Source: Podospora bellae-mahoneyi
Taxonomy: Eukaryota; Ascomycota; Sordariomycetes; Sordariales; Podosporaceae
Length of the DNA: 64,000 bases
Assembly (NCBI RefSeq): GCF_035222275.1
Contig: NW_026946359.1
Coordinates: 248,001-312,000 of the forward strand
Direction: 5' to 3'
A model generated the notes under the pieces. That model did no database searches. It saw nothing but the letters and a program-made list of their open reading frames with translations, and had not been told where the DNA came from. This document shows positions 55,197 to 64,000 of the stretch, piece after piece; the stretch's first letter is position 1; each line of letters begins with the position of its first letter. The position numbers were made by a program, and so were the translations under genes.

Positions 55197-58100
55197 ATGG
55201 AGCGCCGAAATACTTCGATGGCGCCTCCACCCTCGAGGGCCGGAGGCGCTGCCAGTCGATCGAGCATACGGCCACCAGCAACTCGAGGAGGAGCTAGACC
55301 AGGCGTAACGCGACACGCGTCTTCAGCGATGTCGCGACTTCAACGACCATCCTCACCAACCGAGTCGCTGATCTCGGTAGCAACGACAGCCACGGCAGGC
55401 GCTAAGCGCAAAGAACGCGATTTCGACCCCGACGATGGAGAGGCTACCAACATCAACGTTGTCGTGCGGTGCCGAGGGCGCAATGAGCGGGAGGTCAAGG
55501 AAAATAGCGCTGTGGTCGTTGGAACGGAAGCGACAAGAGGGAAAATTGTTGAACTGTCAATGGGTCCAAACGCGGTCAGCAACAAGACATACAATTTCGA
55601 TCATGTTTTCTCGCAGGCGGCCGATCAGGTTATGGTGTTTGAGGATGTGGTGAAGCCGATTTTGGACGAGGTAAGGAGTGTCAGTAACGCGCCGGAGATA
55701 TCCGCTGACCATGATACCACGATGCGCAGATGATGTCTGGCTATAACTGCACAATTTTTGCCTACGGGCAGACGGGTACCGGCAAGACGTACACGATGTC
55801 AGGCGACATGACGGAAACGATGGGCATGCTGTCTGATAATGCAGGCATCATTCCCCGAGTACTTCAAGCCCTGTTCGCTAAGCTCGAGCTGGAGGAGAAG
55901 GACCATTGTGTGCGCTGCTCCTTCATCGAGCTGTACAACGAAGAACTACGGGATCTTCTCGGTACCGATGAGAGCACCAAGCTCAAGATTTACGACGATA
56001 ACTCGAAGAAGGGCCACTCGACCACGATGGTTCAGGGAATGGAGGAAAGGCATATCTTGAGTGCGACGGACGGTCTCAAATGGCTCCAGGAGGGTAGTTT
56101 GAAGCGCCAGGTGGCAGCCACAAAGTGCAACGATCTCAGCAGCAGAAGTCATACCGTGTTTACGATCACTCTATATGCCAAGCGTCAAACAGGCGAGAAT
56201 GGAGACGATTACTTGATGGCGGGCAAGCTGAATCTGGTCGATCTGGCTGGTAGCGAGAATATTCAACGATCCGGAGCAGAGAACAAGCGCGCTGCTGAGG
56301 CGGGACTTATCAACAAGAGTTTGCTTACCCTTGGGCGAGTAATCAACGCCCTGGTCGATCGAAGCCCTCATATCCCATACAGAGAGTCGAAGCTCACTCG
56401 TCTACTGCAAGACTCGCTAGGTGGACGGACAAAGACATGCATTATTGCCACAATATCGCCAGCAAAGGTCAACCTTGAAGAAACGATATCAACACTGGAT
56501 TATGCGTTCAGAGCAAAGAATATCCGAAACAAACCACAGCTCAATGCGTTGATCAACAAGAAGACACTGTTGCGAGACTTTACCACCGAGATTGAACGGT
56601 TGAAAGGCGAGCTCATCGCCACCCGTCAACGAAACGGTGTCTATCTATCGAACGATGCGTACGAAGAATTGACAGTGCAGAACGAGTCTCGCAGAATCTT
56701 AACGGAGGAGCAAGCTGCCAAGATAGAGACTTTGGAAAACAACCTGCGCAACAAGGTGCAGGAGCTGTTTTCCCTGACATCGAGCTTCGTGGGACTGAAG
56801 AAGGACCACGAGGGAACACTGGGACAATTGGACGATACCAAGGGCGTCCTGGGGCAGACCGAGATAGTGTTGGCGGCTACCAGGAAGGGACTGGCGGAGG
56901 AGACACATATTCGAAAAGCACACCAGGCAACCGAACAGCGGTTGACAGCTGTTAGCAACGAGCTCCTCAACTATCTTGGGAGGACGGTTAATGACGTCGA
57001 TGGCTTGCATGCAAAGAACCAACGAAAGTCGGATCTTCATGATTTCAACCGGGAAACATGGGGCATAGCACAGGCTCATGTCACGGATATCACGGAGATG
57101 GTGGAAAGTCGCATCGCGCAGTTCCGAAAAGGGCAGGAGGACCACATTTCGAATATTTCCGGCCGTATGCAGGATTTTGTCCAGGAAGAGCTTGAAAAGC
57201 TGACAAGCACACAAAACTTTCTTGACGAAAACCTGACTTTGTTCACCGAATCCAAGCAACATCTGTTGGAAAGGAAACAGCAATCCAAGGAGGAGATGGA
57301 TTCAGTACTCGAGGAGATCAAGGTTGTGCGAGACAATGTGAAGCAAAGGGTTGGTGAAAGCCTCCAAGCCATTGCTGGTGCTGCGGAGAAGATTGCTGGA
57401 GATGTCCTTAGCGAGCTGAGCACCTTCCACAACCAGCTCCACACGTCTTACAGCTCTCTTGGGAAGGAATTCAAGGGGATATTTGAAGAGCTTTTGGGGA
57501 ATATCAGTGCTCAAAAGGCAGAGTCTGATAGGCTCAGACAAGAACTGGAGGCAGCAACGCAGACGATCGTTGAGTCTAACGAGTCCGTGTCGGACAGGAT
57601 ACAGGAGGTTTTGGAGGAGGAAAGGAAACAGGCGGCCATTGAAAGGCAACAGTTGTTGTCACAGATCACTAGGCTTATCAACTCGCAGGCTCAGCTGCAG
57701 GAGTCTCGGTTGGTTGATAAGGCGTCTACTATCCAGGACAGCATCAAGGACACAAATAAGACGTTCAAGAGCAACGTTGCGGGTTACAGAGAGGGTATGA
57801 ACGCATGGAACGCCAAGGATAGCCAGCTTTTGGAGGAGATTGCGCAGTCGCGAGATGTGCTTAAGACCAGACTTAAGGATGACTGGACGGTATGTTATTT
57901 TCTGCAAGTTAATCAGGAACTGGCACTGACGTTTTCCAGGCTGCGAACAAGCACAGTACATCGATCCAGGAGACGACCAAATCTGTACATGCAGAGACCG
58001 TTCGTGTTGTCGACGAGCAGCTGGAAGATCTCGACGTTCAAATGCAAGATCTCGACGACTTTGTCACCCGCGCCAAGTCCTACAATGCCCAGCAGAGCGA

Positions 58101-58881
58101 GCACCTTTCCGAAGCCGTATCAAATCTTAACAACACTGTTGAGCAGTCCTTTGATAACATTTCCGGACATTGTAAGGCGACGTTCGGCAGAGTTGAGGAT
58201 CTTGGTCAGCAGATGGAAGTCGATGTCCAGCGATTCCACAACGCCCTCGCGCCCCTCGACGAAGGGGTTATTCAGCCACTGTCGGAGCTCAGAGAGGACA
58301 TCAGAGCCACCGAGTTCAAAGAGTACGAGCCGACGGGGACAACTCCCCCGAAGGTCCAGTACCAGTACCCAACCGAACTTCCTCAGACAGCCGACCACGC
58401 CGCCTTGTTGGCTGATATGCGCGATGCTCCAACACCGAGCAGAGGCGCCCCCGTCAGCAGCGTTCTGCCCAATGTCGACTTCACACCACCATCAGCTGTC
58501 AGAACGCCCTCCCGCCTGCCAGTTGGATTAGCTTCCCCGAGCCGTTTCTCGGAAAGCGCCAGCAAGATCCCTCCCGGTGGAAGTCTTCGAGAAGTCAACC
58601 CCAACGTGCCGTCCAGCGCTACGACCCCCAACAACACCAACCCTCAGGTTTTCGATTCGGCATCTAGTGTTTTGTCGCTTCCGACTGTTAAGGAGGGCGG
58701 GGACGACGATGTGACGATTACCAAGCTCAAGGCACCCGCAGCTACTGGTCCGCCAAGGACGAGGTCGTCGAGGCTGACGAGGAAGCCGATGGGCGGGGTG
58801 GGACAGGGACCGGAAAACATTCCGCCTCCTGCGGCTGCGATGAGGAGTTCGACTAGGAGGAAGAGTCCGCGGTTGAGGTGA
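55197..58881 (+). CDS. Kinesin-5 (BimC/Eg5 family) motor
   Basis: Exons 55197-55670, 55730-57889 and 57940-58881 (introns 59 and 50 nt, both phase 0) give 1191 residues. After a ~85-residue Ser/Arg/Pro-rich head comes the motor domain: INVVVRCRGRNERE, the P-loop AYGQTGTGKT (about 169-178), NDLSSRSHTVF, LVDLAGSEN and the neck region. Long coiled coils fill about 450-980. The BimC box lies near 1007-1021: YEPTGTTPPKVQYQYP with Thr-Pro (about Thr1013) as the expected Cdk1 site. The tail is Ser/Pro-rich and basic. Kinesin-5 tetramers cross-link and slide antiparallel spindle microtubules. Exon 2 stays open for ~640 nt past its donor, so an unspliced reading would give a false C-terminus. Confidence 0.95.
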
Positions 58882-59293
58882 TTTGGGTTAACCATTCGTT
58901 CTTCGTTTTCTTTTGTGATATTGGTTTTGATTGTATGGAGTTGGGAGGAATTGTGAGTTGGTGGGTGAATAGGTATATAGTGGCTATTACTGAGGGTCTT
59001 CGGTGGTGAACAGGGGCAGGGTGGGAGGAGAGGTAGGACAAGTTGTTGTTGTTGTTGTTGTTGTTGTTGTTGGTTGTTGGCTACTACTCATTATGGGTTA
59101 GGATTGTATATGGTTTTTTTTGCTGCTGTTTTTTTTCCTTCACTCGAAGGCAAAGCAACTGATACCCCCTTTTTGTCGAGTTAAATATGGATTGTTACAC
59201 GTCGGTGTGGATGGCCGGGTTCGTTCATATGAAAGTGAAAGAAGTTTTGTATATTTTCTATCAAACTCTCATCATTGTGCAAATTTGGTCTGA
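58882..59293. other. Convergent intergenic region with (GTT)n
   Basis: 3' flanks of kinesin-5 and the HAD gene. A (GTT)n microsatellite of about 10 units lies at 59042-59072. No gene. Confidence 0.6.
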
Positions 59294-60094
59294 TCAGTTT
59301 TGCTCCTTTTCCAACTCGGCAAACTGTCTTTCCACCTCTTCGGCAAAATCTCCCAAGGTCTCAAACGTCCACTCGAAGGCTACCTTGCCCTCGCGGGACA
59401 GCTCCTCCAGGTTGCCGCCCGTGCCGTAGTTCTTGGGATCAGTCCCCCCTCTCGCGATAAACACGCTCCTCAACCCGACCTCCTTAGCAGGCACATGATC
59501 AGCCGTCAGACTCCTCGCCACATGGAGCAGTTCCCCTTTCGCCTTATCCACCCCCAGCTCCTCCCTGGCGTGTTTGAACAGGTACTCAAAGTTATGGAGG
59601 GAGGGTTTGTAGCTCCCGATTTTTTGCGCGGTGTACACCGCATCAAATCTCACCTTGTCCTTCAGGGAATTGCTGATCGTTGATGCGATGTTGTCGTCGT
59701 TGACGTTGGAGAGGACGATGAGCTTGTAGTGCTTGGCGAGAATCTGCAGCGCTTGGATGGTGTCGGGGAAGGGAGACCAGCGGCCGGGTCCGGAGCCTGC
59801 GTTGAGGGCGTCGGACTCGTCAAAGGGGACGTTGACCTCGCGGGCTAGGAGGCGGAAGCATTCGGAGAGGGTGAGGTTGTAGGGGAGGGTGGGCTGGGTT
59901 TTCCAGAGGTGGACTTGGTGGTGGTCGAAGCGTTGGACTGCGGAGAGGGGGGTTGCGTTGAGGGGGTGGGAAGAGGGGAGTTGGGAGGTTATGGGGGTGA
60001 GGTCGGTGGTGAGGCCGGTTTCCCAGTCTATGAGGGTGCCGTAGCAGTCGAAGGAGAGGGCTTTGAAGGTTGTGAGGGGGGGTGGTGGTGACAT
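59294..60094 (-). CDS. HAD-superfamily 2-haloacid dehalogenase-like protein
   Basis: One exon of 266 residues from ATG 60094. Motif I is LSFDCYGTLIDWETG with the nucleophile Asp, motif II is LIVLSNVNDDN with Ser, motif III Lys lies in KIGSYKPSL, and the acidic motif IV region is replaced by HVARSLTADHVPAKEVGLRS, usual for this dehalogenase type II group. Family members release halide from small 2-haloacids, but most fungal ones are uncharacterised, so the real substrate is open. No targeting sequence. Confidence 0.88.
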   Translation of the reverse strand: MSPPPPLTTFKALSFDCYGTLIDWETGLTTDLTPITSQLPSSHPLNATPLSAVQRFDHHQVHLWKTQPTLPYNLTLSECFRLLAREVNVPFDESDALNAGSGPGRWSPFPDTIQALQILAKHYKLIVLSNVNDDNIASTISNSLKDKVRFDAVYTAQKIGSYKPSLHNFEYLFKHAREELGVDKAKGELLHVARSLTADHVPAKEVGLRSVFIARGGTDPKNYGTGGNLEELSREGKVAFEWTFETLGDFAEEVERQFAELEKEQN

Positions 60095-60725
60095 TGTGGG
60101 CGAGTGAGGGGATAGTGAGAGTGAGACGCTGAGTTGGAGGGGTGATGACGGAGACTTTGAACTTTGAGGCAGAGGAAGCAGATAGAGGTTTGTATGAAAA
60201 TTCCAATGGGCATCATGCTGATGATATCATGTGTTACCTTATTGCCGGTCAAGAGGATCTCGCCTACAATGTACACCCGCACTATCACCGTACATGTCCA
60301 GGCACTTGACCTGATTTGGGCCGGCGAGCAACAGTCTTGCAGTTTGCATCATTAGCTTTCCCTTTCACTGGCCGGCCGACTCACACCTGCCTTCCTGTTC
60401 CGGCTGCAACGCTCCTAATAATTGTGGGCTCGACCTCTCCTACGTGTCTTTCTGAACCCCTTCCTTCGATAACCACCACGGTGTTAAAACGGACATACAA
60501 CGCCACACGGATATAAGCGCACGCCATTTTCCAACAAGGCGCGCCCAGAACAATGCGTTTCCACATATCTGTTCAACAACTTAGTTTCCTCGATCGCGAC
60601 CATCATGAAAGGCGCATGTTTTCCCGTGGAGGAAGTGCAAAAAAATGGAAGGACTCCTCACTCGCTCCTTCCAATTGTCATCAGTATTAAGTGCTATCAC
60701 GACATCACAACTCCAACAATCATAC
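60095..60725. other. Intergenic, no gene seen
   Basis: 5' flank of the HAD gene up to the tRNA gene. No supported feature. Confidence 0.5.
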
Positions 60726-60837
60726 GGTGAGATGGCCGAGCGGTCTAAGGCGCCACGTTAAGGTCTTCCTTAATCAACATCTTCTAGCAAAGATTCCGTG
60801 GTCCGAAAGGGCGTGGGTTCGAATCCCACTCTCATCA
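60726..60837 (+). tRNA. tRNA-Leu (anticodon AAG), with intron
   Basis: Acceptor arms GGTGAGA/TCTCATC, discriminator A; D arm TGGCCGAGCGGTCTAAGGCG. The anticodon stem CCACG/CGTGG encloses TT-AAG-G, anticodon at 60760-60762, followed by an intron of about 30 nt. Long variable arm and T arm GTGGGTTCGAATCCCAC. Outside the anticodon arm, intron and part of the variable arm it equals the tRNA-Leu(CAG) at 31671. Confidence 0.93.
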
Positions 60838-61144
60838 TACTCTTTTTCTACATTCTCCAGTGCCTCTATTTTTGCATTCTCCACTTATGTGCTCTTGCAA
60901 ACCTGATTCATGGCTGGGATGTGTGTGGTAATGGTGAATCTATTTGTCTTGATTTGAGAGCTTGCCGGGGCTTGATATGACAAGTATGGATATATAAGAG
61001 ATTAGACCAACTCGACGAGGCACCAAATCAATGAGAACATGCGAGACTTATACATTGCGCGTCGTTGCTTCTAAATGCTTTGAGGGGAATCATTTTGTAA
61101 ACCTTTCTAACCCTAGTTCAGCCCTGAACGCCGTATATTCTTTT
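60838..61144. other. Short intergenic stretch
   Basis: Between the tRNA gene and the 3' end of the SAM37 gene; nothing else seen. Confidence 0.5.
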
Positions 61145-62437
61145 TTATAGTTCATCAAACATGCTTGATAAAAACGCCCCAGCGGCACCCAAGCCACCCA
61201 CTGCGTGAATAGGCTGATCCCATCGTTGTACCAAGGCTCCGAATCGTGGCAAGGTCTGCCAATACCAGATAGCAGCGCCCATTGTGAGAACTGTTATCCC
61301 AAGTCCTGCGAAGACAAGTCTGTCCCGACTAGGCCCCTGTTTGACGCCTTTATATTCCAGCACTTGTCTCCTCCTCTTTTCAGCCCACCACCTTCTCCAC
61401 ACCTCTCCGATCCATGGCACTTCATACATAACTCCATGCCCAAGTCTCTGGTAAAGCTTGAGCCCTAAACCATGTGCCTCCGTCCCCTCGTCGACCCAAG
61501 GCAAACTCTCCCATCCTCTTGGCCCAGGACCAAAAGTCTCCCTCCTACAGTCCTCCACAAACTCAACCAGCCCCGTATACTTTTGCCTTGTCACCTCCGC
61601 CAACCACCTCCTCGGCACCCCCTCATCAACAATCATCAAACTAACCCACCCCAACACAGCACACCTCGCCCCCATCGTCAACTTGGCCCACTCAACCTCC
61701 CCAATAACATCCAGCACATCCTTGGCCAACCACTCCAACTTAATTCTCCTCTTCTCCTCCGGCGTCATAACCTCCCCAACCGTACTCGGCCCCCTCGTCA
61801 AACTAGCCGGGATGGATATCCACCCCGCCCTCCTCGCAGCAGCAGCTTCTTGTTCTTCCTTTTCCGTCTCGACGTCCGTGTCAAGCGATGACATGCCTAG
61901 GTGTTCCGCCCGGGCAGACATTGTCTGTCGGAGCTGGGCTGGTTCTGTCCATGGCAGCGGCATAGGCAGGATCTTGCTGTAGGCTGGGCGGGTGCTCGCT
62001 GCCCAGTTGGCGGAGGAGACGTAGAGGTAGAGGGCTATGAGGGGGGTTGCGTTGGCGGATAGGAATGTGGTGTAGGCTTTGCTGTCAGCTTGGATGGTGG
62101 GTGTTGGGGGGGGGAAGGTGGCATCGTGGAAGGAGGGTGGGGGGTGGGTTTGGAGGTGACGGAGGATGGAGGTGTAGCCTGATATCCAAGTTCGGGTGGA
62201 TGGGTCGTGGAGGGCGGGGAGGTGGTCTGTTTGTTTGTGTGAGTTAGTTATAGCTTCTAGAAAAGAGGGAATGGCAGGGCCAAACATACGGGTTGGTACA
62301 GCTGAGGGGCTGGATTGTATGAGTTGGTAATCGGCTTTACTTGTGGTCTGAGCAAGATAAGCGATGGCGGCGATACACTCTGCATCGATGGAGGGCAGCC
62401 CGAAGGCAGGGCCCCAGACGTAAAGCTGGAGGGCCAT
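61145..62437 (-). CDS. SAM37/metaxin-like mitochondrial outer-membrane import subunit
   Basis: Minus-strand exons 62437-62290 and 62226-61145 give 409 residues. The 63-nt intron (GTATGT...AACTAACTCA...AAACAG) is a multiple of three and has no stop, so the gene also reads through (430 residues); the splice signals are strong and splicing yields the tighter fit VPTHHLPALHD. The N-terminus LYVWGPAFGLPSIDAECIAA is the Tom37/metaxin N-terminal domain. A C-terminal hydrophobic segment (LVFAGLGITVLTMGAAIWYW) would anchor it in the outer membrane. It works in the sorting and assembly machinery for beta-barrel proteins, which contacts MICOS (MIC60 at 37970-40123). Confidence 0.88.
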   Translation of the reverse strand: MALQLYVWGPAFGLPSIDAECIAAIAYLAQTTSKADYQLIQSSPSAVPTRMFGPAIPSFLEAITNSHKQTDHLPALHDPSTRTWISGYTSILRHLQTHPPPSFHDATFPPPTPTIQADSKAYTTFLSANATPLIALYLYVSSANWAASTRPAYSKILPMPLPWTEPAQLRQTMSARAEHLGMSSLDTDVETEKEEQEAAAARRAGWISIPASLTRGPSTVGEVMTPEEKRRIKLEWLAKDVLDVIGEVEWAKLTMGARCAVLGWVSLMIVDEGVPRRWLAEVTRQKYTGLVEFVEDCRRETFGPGPRGWESLPWVDEGTEAHGLGLKLYQRLGHGVMYEVPWIGEVWRRWWAEKRRRQVLEYKGVKQGPSRDRLVFAGLGITVLTMGAAIWYWQTLPRFGALVQRWDQPIHAVGGLGAAGAFLSSMFDEL

Positions 62438-64000
62438 GATACTGATTTTTCAGAATAACGCACCCACCAGTCGTAAATAATTTACGTCGCGCACCTCAAT
62501 GACCAACAGCTTGGAGCGTGTTGAGAGAATGCACGTCCTCACGTGGCGATAAGAGCTTACCCCTCCATTCAGGGTCCTGATAAACTGGACATTTTCCAGA
62601 AAACACCAGGGCTTTGGTTTCGGAAATCGTAAATTCAGAGTGTGGGGAAGATTTCGTTCCCGCTCCTGCCGCTGCGCCCAAACGACTCCACCAGCACCGC
62701 CCGGGAGAGATCATCGGCACCAGATGCATTGTCAGCAGCATGAACCCCAATTTCACTCGTTTCAGCATCCCACACTTCCTCTCCGATCTCGTTCCTGTCA
62801 CTTCCTCCTGTCAACTTGAAGCGATGCGCGTGATCAACCTCAAACCAGACTACCTAGAGCTCCGTAAAACAAAATACCTCAAATGCTCTGGTCGGCAGAA
62901 ACCGAGTTTCATGTGCCCGAGATCGCATCAATCACACTGCCAAAAACCTGTCAATGACGTATCTCCCTTCTTGTCAACCACTTCAACCCCTGGGATCTAG
63001 CCTCTTTTTCCCTTCTTCTTGGCCACTTTTGTTGCGCCTCGGCAACCACCACCACCACCACTGAGCACTGATCACCGCCGAGCCCAAAAGTTCCGACAGA
63101 CAAGAACGCAACCAAACTTCGCTCCTTCAAAGAAAGAAGCGCCCCTTTCCCAAAAGGGGCAAAAAGGGGACAGTTCCATTTTCGACAATGTCGCTTTCCA
63201 TTTTCGTTCAGCTTCAACCATGCCTCATCAGGACAAGACTCAATCTCGTGAGCACAAACCACCCCCAGGAAAATGGTCAGTCTTGGGGAGTCTTGGAGGG
63301 TCTTGGACCAGCGCTTGGTATCATCGTCTGCTCGTAAAAGTCGCCAGTCTCAGTCAGGAGGACGACATATCAACCCCGAACTCCGTTCCCGTTCGCGGGC
63401 CACGTTTCCGCCCGAATCTATCCGCTACCCGAGATCAGCTGCTCCATTCACAAGTGCTTCCTCTTGAACCCTCAACCACTGATGATCCTACGGGGCATCA
63501 AATAGATGGTTGGGCTTGGCTCCTCACCCTTCGGCTTCGGATGCGGGGGGTTGGTGGTTGGGCGGAGGATGCTACTGCACGAAATAATTTAACAAGCATG
63601 CAGGTCATGGTCTTGAAGGCCTCAACATCGAGCCACTTTTGGGGGTGGAAGAGTCAAGTAAAGTAGTACGATGTGTGGGATGATGTTGTCGTGGCCTCCC
63701 CTCGGGGATCACATTCAGAAGGTAGGAAATATACCCGATCAAGACAACCCGAGCCGACCTGGAAATTGCTGCAGAGGCACACAGCCTCCCTCTTTGGTGG
63801 TGATGGTGGTTGGCTGAGTCGTCTCATCTTGAGAAGCAGCGAAAGCAACGCTGGTGACAGTGACAACAAATGCCGCCCGATCGACCGATATGCCCACCGT
63901 CCGATGGCCGATCTCGTCTGCCTGATGAAAACCGTATCCACGTGGGTGAGCTGTTGTTGAAAGAGGAAAAGTGAGAAGAGCCCCTCTTTGACATGTGTTT
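62438..64000. other. Right-end region, no firm gene
   Basis: Holds the SAM37 promoter at the left. A plus-strand frame from ATG 63220 to 63666 (148 residues, MPHQDKTQSREHKPPPGKW...) lacks any domain; a possible donor GTCAGT follows AAATG at about 63275, so it could be a first exon of a gene lying to the right. Other frames are on opposite strands and unsupported. Confidence 0.3.

Noticed and set aside
1-64000. CRISPR arrays, rRNA genes, DNA transposons and virus-like elements
   Set aside because: None of the expected repeats, conserved RNA cores or polymerase, integrase or transposase motifs was seen.

Overview
The window reads as nuclear DNA of a filamentous ascomycete, most likely a sordariomycete (Sordariales-like). 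Protein genes are interrupted by short introns (about 50-75 nt; GTAAGT/GTATGT donors, CTAAC/CTGAC branch points), all four tRNA genes found carry an intron beside the anticodon, genes lie on both strands without operons, and the gene set is typically fungal (MIC60, SAM37, kinesin-5, WSC proteins, xylitol dehydrogenase, GH2 beta-mannosidase). Gene models were built by hand from open frames plus splice signals; introns are given where protein families or consensus sites support them.

Layout. 0-4 kb: two head-to-head, related protein-kinase genes, the left one cut by the window edge. 4.3-5.4 kb: a Nudix hydrolase. 6-16 kb is an accessory region: a decayed four-WSC cell-surface gene, a cluster of one intact and three decaying copies of an unrecognised coiled-coil plus Cys-rich gene family (8.8-14.6 kb) with a tRNA-Leu inside it, and a small secreted crystallin-like gene that looks broken. 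17.5-30.4 kb: 2-hydroxyacid dehydrogenase, dsRBM/RS-rich protein, mitochondrial-type SDR, Rab4-like GTPase with a large insert, beta-mannosidase, and xylitol dehydrogenase, with a small relic of a J-protein gene at 28.8 kb.

31.7-46 kb: tRNA-Leu(CAG), an unrecognised gene, two adjacent folylpolyglutamate synthase paralogues, MIC60, then a divergent Rab5/SAC1 pair and tRNA-Gln(UUG). 46-64 kb: a large unrecognised protein with a C-terminal membrane segment, a J-domain gene flanked by AT-rich 21-bp minisatellites, a PHAF1/UPF0183 protein divergent from kinesin-5, a HAD-type dehalogenase, tRNA-Leu(AAG) and SAM37. The last 1.5 kb holds nothing firmly supported.

Themes: plant-polysaccharide and pentose use (beta-mannosidase, xylitol dehydrogenase), mitochondrial membrane biogenesis (MIC60, SAM37), folate polyglutamylation (two genes), endosomal traffic and phosphoinositides (Rab5, Rab4-like, SAC1), and lineage-specific families in decay. 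No CRISPR array, rRNA gene or recognisable transposon or virus-like element was seen. The most unusual material is the coiled-coil/Cys-rich family cluster, and the J-protein gene with its flanking 21-bp arrays and its decayed partial copy 21 kb away.
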